This document shows positions 1 to 9,223 of a DNA stretch of 55,358 nt, one piece after another. The notes beneath the pieces are model-generated. The model was not told where the DNA came from, made no database searches, and saw only the letters and a program-made list of their open reading frames with translations. Positions within the stretch are counted from its first letter, which is position 1. Each line of letters starts with the position of its first letter. The stretch spans positions 1-55,358 of the forward strand of contig JASHPO010000153.1 in NCBI GenBank assembly GCA_030038075.1, in the 5' to 3' direction. Source of the DNA: Nitrososphaerales archaeon (lineage in GTDB: Archaea > Thermoproteota > Nitrososphaeria > Nitrososphaerales > CADDZS01). The position numbers were made by a program, and so were the translations under genes.

Positions 1-233
1 CCCAGTATCTTAAGGCTCCCGTTCAGGGCTGGCTGCAAGCCCAATAGCATGCGGAATAGGGTTGTCTTCCCAGCACCGTTGGGGCCGATTACCGCCACGA
101 ACTCGCCCCGGCCGAACGAGAAGTTTGCGCCTTTCCAGACGACCTTCTCCCGGTAGCCCGCAGTGACATTTTCGCCGACAATGAGGTCGGAGCCCACTCC
201 GACCCCTGCCGTTCGCGCCTCGGTTACAGTCAT
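1..233 (-). CDS. Metal (Zn/Mn-type) ABC transporter ATP-binding protein, partial (N-terminus; runs off the window edge)
   Basis: Reverse-strand translation MTVTEARTAGVGVGSDLIVGENVTAGYREKVVWKGANFSFGRGEFVAVIGPNGAGKTTLFRMLLGLQPALNGSLKILG contains Walker A GPNGAGKTT; lies directly beside a ZnuA-like binding protein. Confidence 0.85.
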   Translation of the reverse strand, partial: MTVTEARTAGVGVGSDLIVGENVTAGYREKVVWKGANFSFGRGEFVAVIGPNGAGKTTLFRMLLGLQPALNGSLKIL

Positions 234-244
234 TTGGATATCTT

Positions 245-1276
245 CTAGTTGCCCAATGCTATGGAGTTCAGGCAGTTTTGCAAGCCAGCTACTTCGCCCT
301 CCTGCCAGGCTTGGAATGTAAGATAAGTTGGCTGTACCGTCTCGGAGACGAACGTGATTGGAATTTCGTACTGGCTGGCCACCACCTTCATCTGCTGGGT
401 GACGGGCATGACCGTCTGTATGTTGTAGACGAGGCAGCTATCCGATTCGTTCCCCAGTGAGAGCTGCTGCTCGAATGTGGCGATATCTGCTGGCGCCGGG
501 TCGTTCCCTTCGGCGACCGCGAACATGAAGGGGACAGGGGTGAGGATGTTTAGACCTGTTGCGTTCGCCAAGAACTGGACAATGCTTTCGGTCGCAGATA
601 TATTTACCCCACCCGAGTAGTCACGCAGTACTCCGCCCACGACTGTTGAACTGTTCCCACCGTAATGAACCCTCATTTGTTGCTCGGCCTGCATGTAGTC
701 TTGGTATAGCGACGCGTTCAAGCTTGCATAGTTCGCGGTGAAGTAAGCAGTATCTGTCGGGTCTATCTTCACAAGGGCGTTGTACATCGCGTGTACTGTG
801 TCGTTCACGTACCACGGGCTGTACCAGAGGTGGGGGTTTACCGTGGCGATTTGGGCGTCCGTGAGCCCAACTATTTGCTGCGCATCAAGGACGACCTGGC
901 CAGGGGTGTTGCTCGCATTTATCAGCAACGAGGCCCATGTGTCGTAATCCATCCCGTTGATTATGACCAGTTGCGCGTTCGCGATTGCAATTGCATCGGC
1001 TGGATTGGATTGATACTCGTGAGGGTCGGTGTTCGGGTCTGAGACGATGCTGGTTACGTTTCCGTGAACACCAGCGAGCTGCGACACCAAGCTACCCCAA
1101 AAGTTCTCGGCTGCCACTATTTGTATCGGCTTCGAGCTACCGGTAGCGACGGAGGTGTCAGTAGTGCCCACCGTGGTGCTGGTCGATGATTTGCTTGTTA
1201 TGTACAAACCTACTGCAACTCCGGCTACTAGGATTATGATAACGACAACGGCTGCGATTACATACGAATTTTTCAT
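245..1276 (-). CDS. Metal ABC transporter substrate-binding protein (ZnuA/TroA-like)
   Basis: N-terminal signal anchor, IQIVAAENFWGSLVSQLAG, DPHEYQ metal ligand motif, NPHLWYSP. Confidence 0.85.
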   Translation of the reverse strand: MKNSYVIAAVVVIIILVAGVAVGLYITSKSSTSTTVGTTDTSVATGSSKPIQIVAAENFWGSLVSQLAGVHGNVTSIVSDPNTDPHEYQSNPADAIAIANAQLVIINGMDYDTWASLLINASNTPGQVVLDAQQIVGLTDAQIATVNPHLWYSPWYVNDTVHAMYNALVKIDPTDTAYFTANYASLNASLYQDYMQAEQQMRVHYGGNSSTVVGGVLRDYSGGVNISATESIVQFLANATGLNILTPVPFMFAVAEGNDPAPADIATFEQQLSLGNESDSCLVYNIQTVMPVTQQMKVVASQYEIPITFVSETVQPTYLTFQAWQEGEVAGLQNCLNSIALGN

Positions 1277-1538
1277 GTTTCAATCTTCTCTGAAATTAAG
1301 ATATTTCATGGAATTATTGGAATATTAATAAAGATTATTCTAAGTTTATTAATTTAATTATAACGCGTCGAATTAGGAATAAATGGTAATCAGCTAAGGA
1401 AAGTTTCTGATTTTGACCTCTGGACAAAATAACTAATCTCCTAATCTACAGAAGGAGTAAATTATTCCAAGTGGACTAGAGTTTATCTCTAGTATAGGAA
1501 AGTTGTGGGGGAAATAGAACGATGATTTTGCTATTCGC

Positions 1539-1958
1539 CTATTTTCTGTTTTCGAACATTGCGGCGAAAGGTCTTGCATCAAATACAACCCTTATCGATC
1601 CAATTTTCCCGCCCTGAATATGGTACCACTCTGCGGTGAAGGAAGTAGCTGGAGGATTGCTGGTGATCAGATCGTACATTAAGCAAACATCGTCCCCGTC
1701 AACGAAGACCTTTTTCATTTCCACGCCCTTTACAATATGATGGAGCATCTCTAGATCTTTGAGAAGTCCTTCAGGTTTGTCGTGCGAGGCGAGCGGACCC
1801 TTAAAGGAAAAGTCGTCGCTCATGAGGGTTCTCGCGGTCTTGTAATCCTGGTTTCCCAGAACTCTTTGATACGACATCACAATATCCTTTGGACTAGAAG
1901 CCATAGAGATCAAAACCTTCGGTATCCAAAGGATACTATTTAACCCCAGTAGGGTCAA
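1539..1958 (-). CDS. SnoaL-like/NTF2-fold protein
   Basis: SPKDIVMSYQRVLGNQDYKTARTLMSDDFSFKGP ... TAEWYHIQGGKIGSIRVVFDARPF pattern. Confidence 0.65.
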   Translation of the reverse strand: MTLLGLNSILWIPKVLISMASSPKDIVMSYQRVLGNQDYKTARTLMSDDFSFKGPLASHDKPEGLLKDLEMLHHIVKGVEMKKVFVDGDDVCLMYDLITSNPPATSFTAEWYHIQGGKIGSIRVVFDARPFAAMFENRK

Positions 1959-1970
1959 AAAGGATAGTAT

Positions 1971-2429
1971 CTATTTCTTGTTCTGGGCAAGCCAAGCTTT
2001 CTCTTCGGGAGTTGGCGTCAGCTTCACTCCAGACATCCAGAGAAAAGTCCTCGAGCTTGATTCCCCAAAATGATGAAACCTCGATTGCAGATCGCCTTGG
2101 AGTGCATCTTCATTCCGCTTGAATGACTGTAGATACGCACGGAACGACCCGAATTCCTTCACTACCTTGAGAAACTCCTTTGCATTTTCTATCGTAGACA
2201 GTACTTTCCTCCCATTTCTGACGATACCCTGATCATGCATCAATCTGTCGATGTCTGTGTCGTCAAACTTTGCTACTTTCTTGATGGAAAAGTTTGCAAA
2301 AGCCTTTTTAAAATTCGGCCACTTTGTTTCGATCATCTTCCAGTTTAGACCCGCTTGGAAAAGCGCATGGGTCATTCTTTCGAAATACTCGTCGTCGGTT
2401 TGAGCGGTAGTCCAATCATCATTGGGCAT
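1971..2429 (-). CDS. DNA-3-methyladenine glycosylase I (Tag-like)
   Basis: DDEYFERMTHALFQAGLNWKMIETKWPNFKKAFANFSIKKVAKF...GIVRNGRKVLSTIENAKEFL is Tag-family-like. Confidence 0.75.
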   Translation of the reverse strand: MPNDDWTTAQTDDEYFERMTHALFQAGLNWKMIETKWPNFKKAFANFSIKKVAKFDDTDIDRLMHDQGIVRNGRKVLSTIENAKEFLKVVKEFGSFRAYLQSFKRNEDALQGDLQSRFHHFGESSSRTFLWMSGVKLTPTPEEKAWLAQNKK

Positions 2430-2438
2430 ATGTTTTCA

Positions 2439-2835
2439 CTAACTCCGTTGACGCGGTGCGTCTTCCCGGCAGGCAAGAATCGGCCCTCCGGGAATTCTAA
2501 ACCAGAAGAAACTTCCCATCTCGGGAACGTCAACGCGCGGCAGGACAATCTCTCCCCCTGAGGCTAAAATTCGCTTCTCAACTTCCTAAATTTTCAACCA
2601 AAACGTAGTTCATGCTGATAGGTGGTTCGTTGGGATTTGTCTTTCTTATGCTACCTTGCGATCCTCCTTGAGTCTGGTAAGATATCAACGCTCCTTGTCG
2701 AGTTTCCAAACTCTCGAAATGCCAGCCGAATACATGATCGAGAAAATTTCTTGTCGCGACTGGATCGGTACTCGCAAGTTCGGTGTGGGCGATCATCCCA
2801 ATTACGCGATTCTGCTTCCTCTCTTCCTGATCCAA
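2439..2835 (-). pseudogene. VOC/glyoxalase-family protein, split by one frameshift near 2588
   Basis: ORF 2578-2835 (MIAHTELASTDPVATRNFLDHVFGWHFE...) ends early; a second frame immediately downstream reads EKRILASGGEIVLPRVDVPEMGSFFWFRIPGGPILACREDAPRQRS*, the expected VOC C-terminus. Confidence 0.75.
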
Positions 2836-2904
2836 TTCCGGAATTCGGCCGAGAGAAATCTGCAGATATTATTTAAATCAAATAGGGACTGAAAGGATAG
2901 TCCC

Positions 2905-3273
2905 ATGCAAAAATTGATGGATAAAAGGCGGGCAGTCACTCCGAGACTCGCCTATCAGGCGGACCCGATAAGGGAGAGCTTGAAACTGTTGGGGAGAAAG
3001 TGGACTTTGCTCATTATCAGGGATATCGCATTTTTGAAACTTCGGAGATTTGGAGAAATTTTGAAGAATAATCCCGGTTTAACTCCTCGAGTCCTGTCGA
3101 GACGCCTGGATCAGATGACGGAGGCAGGTGTGCTCAAGAAGAGTGACGAGTCGAACAAGGGGTACTATCTCACTCCAAAGGGAGAGGACGCTGTCTACAT
3201 TTTGCTCGCAATATTGCGGTATGGCATCAGGCATCATTTTAGCAAAGAGAAGGGCGACGCCACGGTCAGCTAA
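2905..3273 (+). CDS. HxlR-family winged-helix transcriptional regulator
   Basis: PIRESLKLLGRKWTLLIIRDIAFLKLRRFGEILKNNPGLTPRVLSRRLDQMTEAGVL is the classic HxlR pattern; divergent from the VOC gene. Confidence 0.9.
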   Translation: MQKLMDKRRAVTPRLAYQADPIRESLKLLGRKWTLLIIRDIAFLKLRRFGEILKNNPGLTPRVLSRRLDQMTEAGVLKKSDESNKGYYLTPKGEDAVYILLAILRYGIRHHFSKEKGDATVS

Positions 3274-3583
3274 GATATAGCTATCGGAGCTCTTCAGTAC
3301 GACATTCCCGGAAAGAATCAATCGAGTTAACTGCCAAAAATTCCTCTAATTTTTAAGGGACACCAACGACCTTCTCTCTGAAATCTTTTGCGAAAGGGAG
3401 TACAGCTGGTAATTTGCCCGAAATGTTCTAACGCATTTCCTATCGAGAAAATTTTGGAACATCTCGCTTCGCACTCGACCGAAACTTTACCGAAGCATGT
3501 CGAACATGAATCGGGATCGGCTGGAGGCTGATTCCCTTCTCAAAAGGAAGCCTTGAATATAATGGGATAATGAAGAGTTCTGT

Positions 3584-4882
3584 TTGAATTCGCTTGATAA
3601 TTTTCTGACCGATATCGAGTCGGAGGAAGTTTCCCAAGAAGACAGGGAAAAGTTCGAGAAATGGCTTTCGAAAATACTCGCGGACCCGGAGCAAATTTCG
3701 TCGAAGATAGAAGATGCCCTAAAGCAGGGGATGTTTTCTGAATGGGAGAAAGAGTCTGTAAATCACAAGTTCAAGCTTGGATCGTACTATCCCAGCGTCA
3801 TCGAAAGGTGTCTCAGGCAGCAAGCGTACTCATATCTTTACGCTGAACCGCCTTCGCCAGAGGAACTAGCAATTTTCAACGAAGGAAAGGCGATTCACGA
3901 GCTCGTCGCCTTCGCCCTGAGACGATCTGGAATTATTTCGGTTGAAGGTAGCGAAGTCGTCGTCGATTTGATTTTCAATGAAGAAGTAAAGCTCCACGGG
4001 AGGATCGACGACCTTCTTCTGATTCGACTAAGCGAGGAAAGTAACAACTTCAAACTGTTCGTTCCTCTGGAAATCAAGAGCGCTTCCGTGATGCCGGACG
4101 AGCCGTGGCGCACACATTACTATCAACTTTCGACTTACCTCCTCGCGGAGAATTATCCTATGGGAGTGCTCCTATACTGGATCAAGAGGGAGGGTAAGGT
4201 GAAGGCGTTTCCGATCACGAAGGACGATACCATGCGCGCTGTCCTAAGGGAGCGAGTCTTGGAACTGCACGAGGCTCTAAAAAATGGAACTTTCCCCATG
4301 AAGGAAGCGGCGTCCAATAAAGACTATCTCCAGTGCGAGCGCTGTTCCTACATCGACAGATGCAACCCCTATCTCATAGACTCGATTCCGAAGGGGTCGA
4401 AGCTTTCTGTGTTCGATCTTGACGGCACTATACTGGATACCTCGCAGAGGAAAAGAACCATCTTGCAAGAACTCGGTCTTCCGCCATCTGCGAAGACCAC
4501 AGACATCCACGATGAGGAGACAAACAGGAAGTACTGGCAGTTGATGGACAATCCGAACTATGTAGAGTTGGACAATTTATATGACCAGGCGAGGGAGAAA
4601 GTATTTTCGGAGGCGAAACTGGGTAGAATCCCTGTTGCGATTTCTTCGGGCAGACGTGAAACTTTGCTTGAGGCGACCAAGGCTCGCTTGGCAAACTTGG
4701 GTGTCCCGCTGTTCCACCTAATACTGAGAGAAGCGGGAAACTATGAGACCGATGGCAAGTTCAAAACAAAATGGTCTCAAAGGCTCGCCTCGAATTACGA
4801 GCTCGTTGAGTTTTTCGATCGCGACGCTGTTCTTAGCTCGATGATAATGAAGACGGTCAAAGAGCGGCAGGCGAAGACATAG
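3584..4882 (+). CDS. Cas4-like PD-(D/E)XK Fe-S nuclease fused to a HAD-family phosphatase domain
   Basis: N-half: GKAIHELV, RIDDLLL, LEIKSAS, QLSTYLL, and Cys set (VIERC... CERCSYIDRC). C-half: HAD motifs FDLDGTI, ISSGR, K (FKTKW), EFFDRD. TTG start. Confidence 0.8.
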   Translation: MNSLDNFLTDIESEEVSQEDREKFEKWLSKILADPEQISSKIEDALKQGMFSEWEKESVNHKFKLGSYYPSVIERCLRQQAYSYLYAEPPSPEELAIFNEGKAIHELVAFALRRSGIISVEGSEVVVDLIFNEEVKLHGRIDDLLLIRLSEESNNFKLFVPLEIKSASVMPDEPWRTHYYQLSTYLLAENYPMGVLLYWIKREGKVKAFPITKDDTMRAVLRERVLELHEALKNGTFPMKEAASNKDYLQCERCSYIDRCNPYLIDSIPKGSKLSVFDLDGTILDTSQRKRTILQELGLPPSAKTTDIHDEETNRKYWQLMDNPNYVELDNLYDQAREKVFSEAKLGRIPVAISSGRRETLLEATKARLANLGVPLFHLILREAGNYETDGKFKTKWSQRLASNYELVEFFDRDAVLSSMIMKTVKERQAKT

Positions 4883-4920
4883 TAAGGCAGTGTAGGTAGC
4901 CATCAAAGGGGGAATATTAC

Positions 4921-5166
4921 GTGAAGAGATTAAGCGTAGAGGGAATTCTGCAGAAGGACTTGGATCTATGTGTCGATACGATAGCAGCGATCCAAGACTG
5001 GGCTAAAAAGGAAAAAGTAGACAGATGGGCGTTCAGGGCGGCGCTGCTGAAGGCGCTTTTCGAGGACGCTGAAAATTACTTCGAAGAGACCAAGGGAAAT
5101 TACAGGGAGATTGCAGCCTTTGATAATGGTGTGGCTAATACTCTCGATTCGTTAAAAGAATCCTAA
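4921..5166 (+). CDS. Small helical hypothetical protein (81 aa)
   Basis: GTG start 38 bp after the Cas4-HAD stop, same strand; likely co-transcribed. Confidence 0.6.
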   Translation: MKRLSVEGILQKDLDLCVDTIAAIQDWAKKEKVDRWAFRAALLKALFEDAENYFEETKGNYREIAAFDNGVANTLDSLKES

Positions 5167-5193
5167 CAGAAATTTGCAAGTTATCTACGGGGC

Positions 5194-5778
5194 CTAGGGT
5201 TTCTTCGTCAGTTTCGCGCCTCCATCAGGCAAACTGACTAGGTGCTCAGAAAATAGACTTCTTATCGAGGCGATGACTTTGCTGTCGTGTATACCACGGG
5301 TCGAGAGAAACATCGATGTTACGTTCTGACCTCCGAGAACTTCATTCGCGTTTTTTAGGAACTTGTATGTTGCTTCAAAGCTGGAAGAGATAAGCATGTC
5401 AGATATGCTGTCGATTACAATGGCGACGCATCCCCCTCGAGAAGACCCTATAGCTTTGCTAATTAGATCGAGATTAATTGCGGAATCGTTTTGCGGCACC
5501 AGCACTTCGTTCTGCTGGGCTCCCTTCTTTGGATAAGAAACAGTGGGGGTTGAAATGTAAAATGTAACCGAGCTCATGTTCGAAAGTAGTTTGTATACTG
5601 GACTGCTCCTGTGTGTAAGGATGTAGACTGCGCAACCATCTTTCAAAAGTTCATCTACGAAATCTCTCACAGCTTTCTCATACGGTGACGACGAATCCAC
5701 TTCAAGAAGGAATGATCTTCCGCGAAGAAAGTTTGGAGCCTCACCAATCTGTTTAGAAAACAGGGTTGGCGAAGGCAC
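5194..5778 (-). CDS. KaiC/RecA-like protein lacking a recognisable P-loop
   Basis: FLLEVDSSSPYEKAVRDFVDELLKDGCAVYILTHRSSP...GCVAIVIDSISDMLI (Walker-B-like) ... but no GxxxxGK[ST]. Confidence 0.55.
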   Translation of the reverse strand: MPSPTLFSKQIGEAPNFLRGRSFLLEVDSSSPYEKAVRDFVDELLKDGCAVYILTHRSSPVYKLLSNMSSVTFYISTPTVSYPKKGAQQNEVLVPQNDSAINLDLISKAIGSSRGGCVAIVIDSISDMLISSSFEATYKFLKNANEVLGGQNVTSMFLSTRGIHDSKVIASIRSLFSEHLVSLPDGGAKLTKKP

Positions 5779-5981
5779 AGGCTCCCCTTAGACTCTACTG
5801 TCAGAGTCTTAATATGACTATGCGAACGCTAAAACATCAACGGGTTTTTTTGGACCCCTAGCCCACTGATAATTTATCGCAGATAGAAAAGTAGTGATAA
5901 AAATTCTCTGAAATTGGTGAAAGCGAGAAGAATTAGAAAAAAGTGACGGACGCCTGTTGTGGCATCCATCTCTATGTCATG

Positions 5982-6119
5982 TTAGTTACTTCCCGGCCCG
6001 CCTATTTCATCAAGCATCGGTGGTCTGAGGCTTAGGTGCCCGAAGTGTGCAGCTACGACAACTGCTGAGACGACCGAGAGAGCCAACATTCCTAGTCTGA
6101 TTTTTTCATCGGTTGACAT
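5982..6119 (-). CDS. Single-TM small membrane peptide (45 aa), not in the ORF track
   Basis: Reverse translation MSTDEKIRLGMLALSVVSAVVVAAHFGHLSLRPPMLDEIGGPGSN*. Confidence 0.5.
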   Translation of the reverse strand: MSTDEKIRLGMLALSVVSAVVVAAHFGHLSLRPPMLDEIGGPGSN

Positions 6120-6210
6120 GGCGGCAAAAGATTAAATTCACTTACCGAAAAGTTTTTCGGTTTCACAATATCCTTATATCTAAATAGCTAAATATCTAAT
6201 ACTCTTTATC

Positions 6211-6271
6211 CTCTAATGAGCTCCATCGGAATATGGAGGTTCACCTCTATCTTTTGGATAAACCATTAGAG
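6211..6271 (+). other. Candidate structured RNA: three-helix junction
   Basis: P1 CTCTAATG(6211-6218)/CATTAGAG(6264-6271) encloses P2 CTCCAT(6221-6226)/ATGGAG(6233-6238) and P3 GTT(6239-6241)/AAC(6261-6263) with TATC(6248-6251)/GATA(6257-6260). TATA-like CTTATATCT ~35 nt upstream. Confidence 0.35.
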
Positions 6272-6413
6272 AGATTTTACAAAAAGTCTGTTAGTATGCA
6301 GAAGTGTGTGAGGGGGTCGTGAAAATTACCATGCAAACTATTAATTGGAAGCTAACACAGCGTTCTGAAAGCAAGGATAATTAACGGTTCGTAAAACCAA
6401 GGATGCCAGCGAA

Positions 6414-7526
6414 ATGAGGATACCCGCGGATAACGCTGCCGAGTTCCTTACGAGGATAGTTCCCTTCATAGATTCTGACGGAGCGAGGAATTTGAATGCC
6501 ATCTGCCGCGATCTCTCCATCCCTTACCAGACTCTCAGATTCAGAATGAACAGACTGAAACAGCAGGGGATCAGTGTCCTTCCTCTACTGGACATCGACA
6601 AGTTAGGGCTTCAAAGGATAAGGGCATCGTTCGGGCTTGCTCGTGACATACAGAATCCAAAGGCGATTCTTGGGGGACTTCATCAGAAGGCGGGTTTGAA
6701 GGCCTACACGAGAGTCTTTTTCAGTCAAGAGTTGGATTGTGAGTTTTTGATCCCAAAAGGATCCTTGAAAGAATTCGCCAAACTTCTCCGAGCCCTTGAG
6801 GAGATGAAACTCATAGAAAACATCGAATACAAACCCATTTTGTGGAAGAGAGTGTTTATGATGAGAACAAAGTTCTTCGACTACGAGTCGGGCGAATGGG
6901 ACGTAGATTATTCGAGGCTGGTCGGGGATCCTTCCGCAGCTGTTCCGAAACCTTGGACAGAAGAGGCAAAATTCGATTACAACGACCTCCTTATCATCAA
7001 ATCCCTGGAAATGGATCCGTGGATCAAAGTAGTTGATCTGGCCAGGAATCTCAAGCTTCCAGTTGGGGACGTGTCCTACCATCTTAATCGGCATGTTATC
7101 GGGCGCAAATTGATACCTTCATTCAGGTTGAGGTGGATTGGAACAAAGGAAGCATGGTCGAAGCACTCGTTGGTCGTGCAGTCATACGTTTTCGACAAAC
7201 TCTCTGACGAAGATATGAGGCACGCAATGTCCGTAATGACCGCCGCACCATTCACTTGGGACGATGAGCTCGCCGATGATGGAACGTACTATGCGGATGT
7301 CCTGATTCCACTGTCTCAATTCCCGGAAACGCAGAATTATATTTCTGAGAACCTGAGGCAAGTAGGCCTAAGGCCGCGAGTTCTTTCGGGCGACTGGTCT
7401 CTAATTTCTCTGTTTACAATCCCGTACACTATGTTCGAGAAGGGAATAGGATGGGCGCTTGACGCTGAAACGGGTCTAGGGTACGTACTCCAAATGATTA
7501 GTCAGTACGACAAACCGAAAGCTTGA
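6414..7526 (+). CDS. Tandem HTH (Lrp/AsnC-like architecture) regulator
   Basis: Two HTH-like segments (LNAICRDLSIPYQTLRFRMNRLKQQGI and WIKVVDLARNLKLPVGDVSYHLNRHVIGRKLI) each followed by an alpha/beta region. Confidence 0.6.
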   Translation: MRIPADNAAEFLTRIVPFIDSDGARNLNAICRDLSIPYQTLRFRMNRLKQQGISVLPLLDIDKLGLQRIRASFGLARDIQNPKAILGGLHQKAGLKAYTRVFFSQELDCEFLIPKGSLKEFAKLLRALEEMKLIENIEYKPILWKRVFMMRTKFFDYESGEWDVDYSRLVGDPSAAVPKPWTEEAKFDYNDLLIIKSLEMDPWIKVVDLARNLKLPVGDVSYHLNRHVIGRKLIPSFRLRWIGTKEAWSKHSLVVQSYVFDKLSDEDMRHAMSVMTAAPFTWDDELADDGTYYADVLIPLSQFPETQNYISENLRQVGLRPRVLSGDWSLISLFTIPYTMFEKGIGWALDAETGLGYVLQMISQYDKPKA

Positions 7527-7620
7527 GACACTGGCCTGCGAATAAGCCTCCAGTCACTCTTTTTTTATGAGTGAGAGGACACCAGCCTTCTATAATTCGG
7601 TGTCCCTCCATTGGACTGCT

Positions 7621-7950
7621 ATGTCATTAACGCAACAACAGGTCCAAACCGCCTCGGTTGATGATGAGATAATTTCATGTGTAGATAGAGGCCTAGAGTC
7701 AGTGGGACACCACGTCAGAAGTGCAGTCTACTGGCATCTCGAGAGAATGGGTCACATTAGCAAATTCGAAATTCCAGAAAACCCAGAAGCATTCATTCAG
7801 GGCTTGCGAGCAGTTTTCCGGGAAAGTTCGGCTGGTGTAGAGAGAGCTATTTTGCAGGAAATCAGTGCAAAGTTCGAGCTGAACTATTCAAACGCCAAGG
7901 ACTTGGTCGAGGCGATATCTGAACTTAAAGCCAAGTCCATCGGCCAGTAG
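7621..7950 (+). CDS. Hypothetical protein (NTP-independent helical; start at 7621 preferred over 7567)
   Basis: Intact ORF MSLTQQQVQTASVDDEIISCVDRGLESVGHHVRSAVYWHLERMG... Confidence 0.55.
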   Translation: MSLTQQQVQTASVDDEIISCVDRGLESVGHHVRSAVYWHLERMGHISKFEIPENPEAFIQGLRAVFRESSAGVERAILQEISAKFELNYSNAKDLVEAISELKAKSIGQ

Positions 7951-8088
7951 TCCATTTTTATCTTGCTGATTAGGGCGACCGCACGCCCGAGGTCTAGGCT
8001 GGTTTACTAACTAGCCCAACGGCAAGTGCATGTTTAAATATGCTCGGCAGACTAATCCTATAGTTTGTTATAGCCAGGTGAACAATTG

Positions 8089-8301
8089 ATGGAACAACAA
8101 TACGCGATATCGGCGGCCAGAGTCGAAATTTGCCAATCCTGTGGAAACAGCTTTACTCATCAGGGATATCTTGACCATCTCTTTGCAAACAAGGAATGTA
8201 TGCGCAGATATTGGGAAGACGAGGAAAAAAATCATATCTCTCGATTGAGGCAGAGAACATCGAGAGGAAAAGCAAAGATAAGCGGTATTTCTGAACAGTG
8301 A
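8089..8301 (+). CDS. Small zinc-finger protein
   Basis: CQSCGNSFTHQGYLDHLFANKEC: C-x2-C-x(n)-H-x(n)-C zinc-finger-like. Confidence 0.6.
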   Translation: MEQQYAISAARVEICQSCGNSFTHQGYLDHLFANKECMRRYWEDEEKNHISRLRQRTSRGKAKISGISEQ

Positions 8302-8373
8302 GATCTTTTGAAAGGGCTCTGAGTAGTCCAAGATTCCTCAAGAATGTCTAAATCTCTGTCAGCTGTCTACTGA

Positions 8374-8526
8374 ATGATGGGATCTTCGGCTCAGACTGAT
8401 ATCTGCACCTGCGAGACCTGCAAGCACTACAGGGCTACGGCCTGTTATGAAAATAAATGCCGATGCTGTAGCGAGATAGACGCCGAGAACCTGAGCACTT
8501 ATGCGGACGATGAGATGAGGGATTGA
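8374..8526 (+). CDS. Cys-rich small protein (50 aa), not in the ORF track
   Basis: MMGSSAQTDICTCETCKHYRATACYENKCRCCSEIDAENLSTYADDEMRD*: CxCxxC...CxxxxCxCC. Confidence 0.5.
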   Translation: MMGSSAQTDICTCETCKHYRATACYENKCRCCSEIDAENLSTYADDEMRD

Positions 8527-8793
8527 CTCATTTCTTTTGCTTCAAAGCGCTTTGATTAGCGTTACTGGATCTATCTTTTGATGCTGAGACAGCATGTAGT
8601 GAACTGAACTGATGTAGGAATAAACTAATCGATATGTAAACTGATTTTATCATAAATACAATTCTCCCCTTCTGAACGGAGTCTATTCGATTTGCTACCT
8701 ATTGATAATTCCTCACTTGAGATAGAAAAATGCTCATCTTGCACCATAACCCGTATATGACGTATTCCGGGAGCAGTCTTTTGTTGATCTGCC

Positions 8794-9120
8794 ATGTCAC
8801 GCCTTTTAGCATTCGTGGACATTTTCGTCGAGTCTCCTCAGATGGACGAGGTTGTCCAAGAACTTCAGAAACTTCCTAACATGGAAGAACTATACGAAGT
8901 CACCGGCGAATTTGATATCGTTTCTTTGGTTTCTGCCGCAGATATCGAAGAATTCAGAGATATTTTGAAGAACAAGATAATGAAAATCAAGGGAGTCAAG
9001 AGTACGGTCAGCTCCGTCGTGCTGCACTCGCACAAGGGGCCTCGATGCTCCACGAACGGTAAAGAAGTTTTGAGCGCTGCAGCGACCATCCGTTCTTCCC
9101 CAGCGGCCAGTCTTCGCTGA
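8794..9120 (+). CDS. Stand-alone Lrp/AsnC ligand-binding (RAM) domain protein
   Basis: AFVDIFVESPQMDEVVQELQKLPNMEELYEVTGEFDIVSLVSAADIEEFRDIL...IKGVKSTVSSVVL; no HTH. Confidence 0.85.
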   Translation: MSRLLAFVDIFVESPQMDEVVQELQKLPNMEELYEVTGEFDIVSLVSAADIEEFRDILKNKIMKIKGVKSTVSSVVLHSHKGPRCSTNGKEVLSAAATIRSSPAASLR

Positions 9121-9223
9121 GATCTTTCTCAGTGGTTTCAATTGGGCACGAGAATCCTAGGATTTTGACTATTCATGTCAAAGCCCTTCCTAACCTGAAT
9201 GCAGTCGGTGCATAGAGCGCTGA

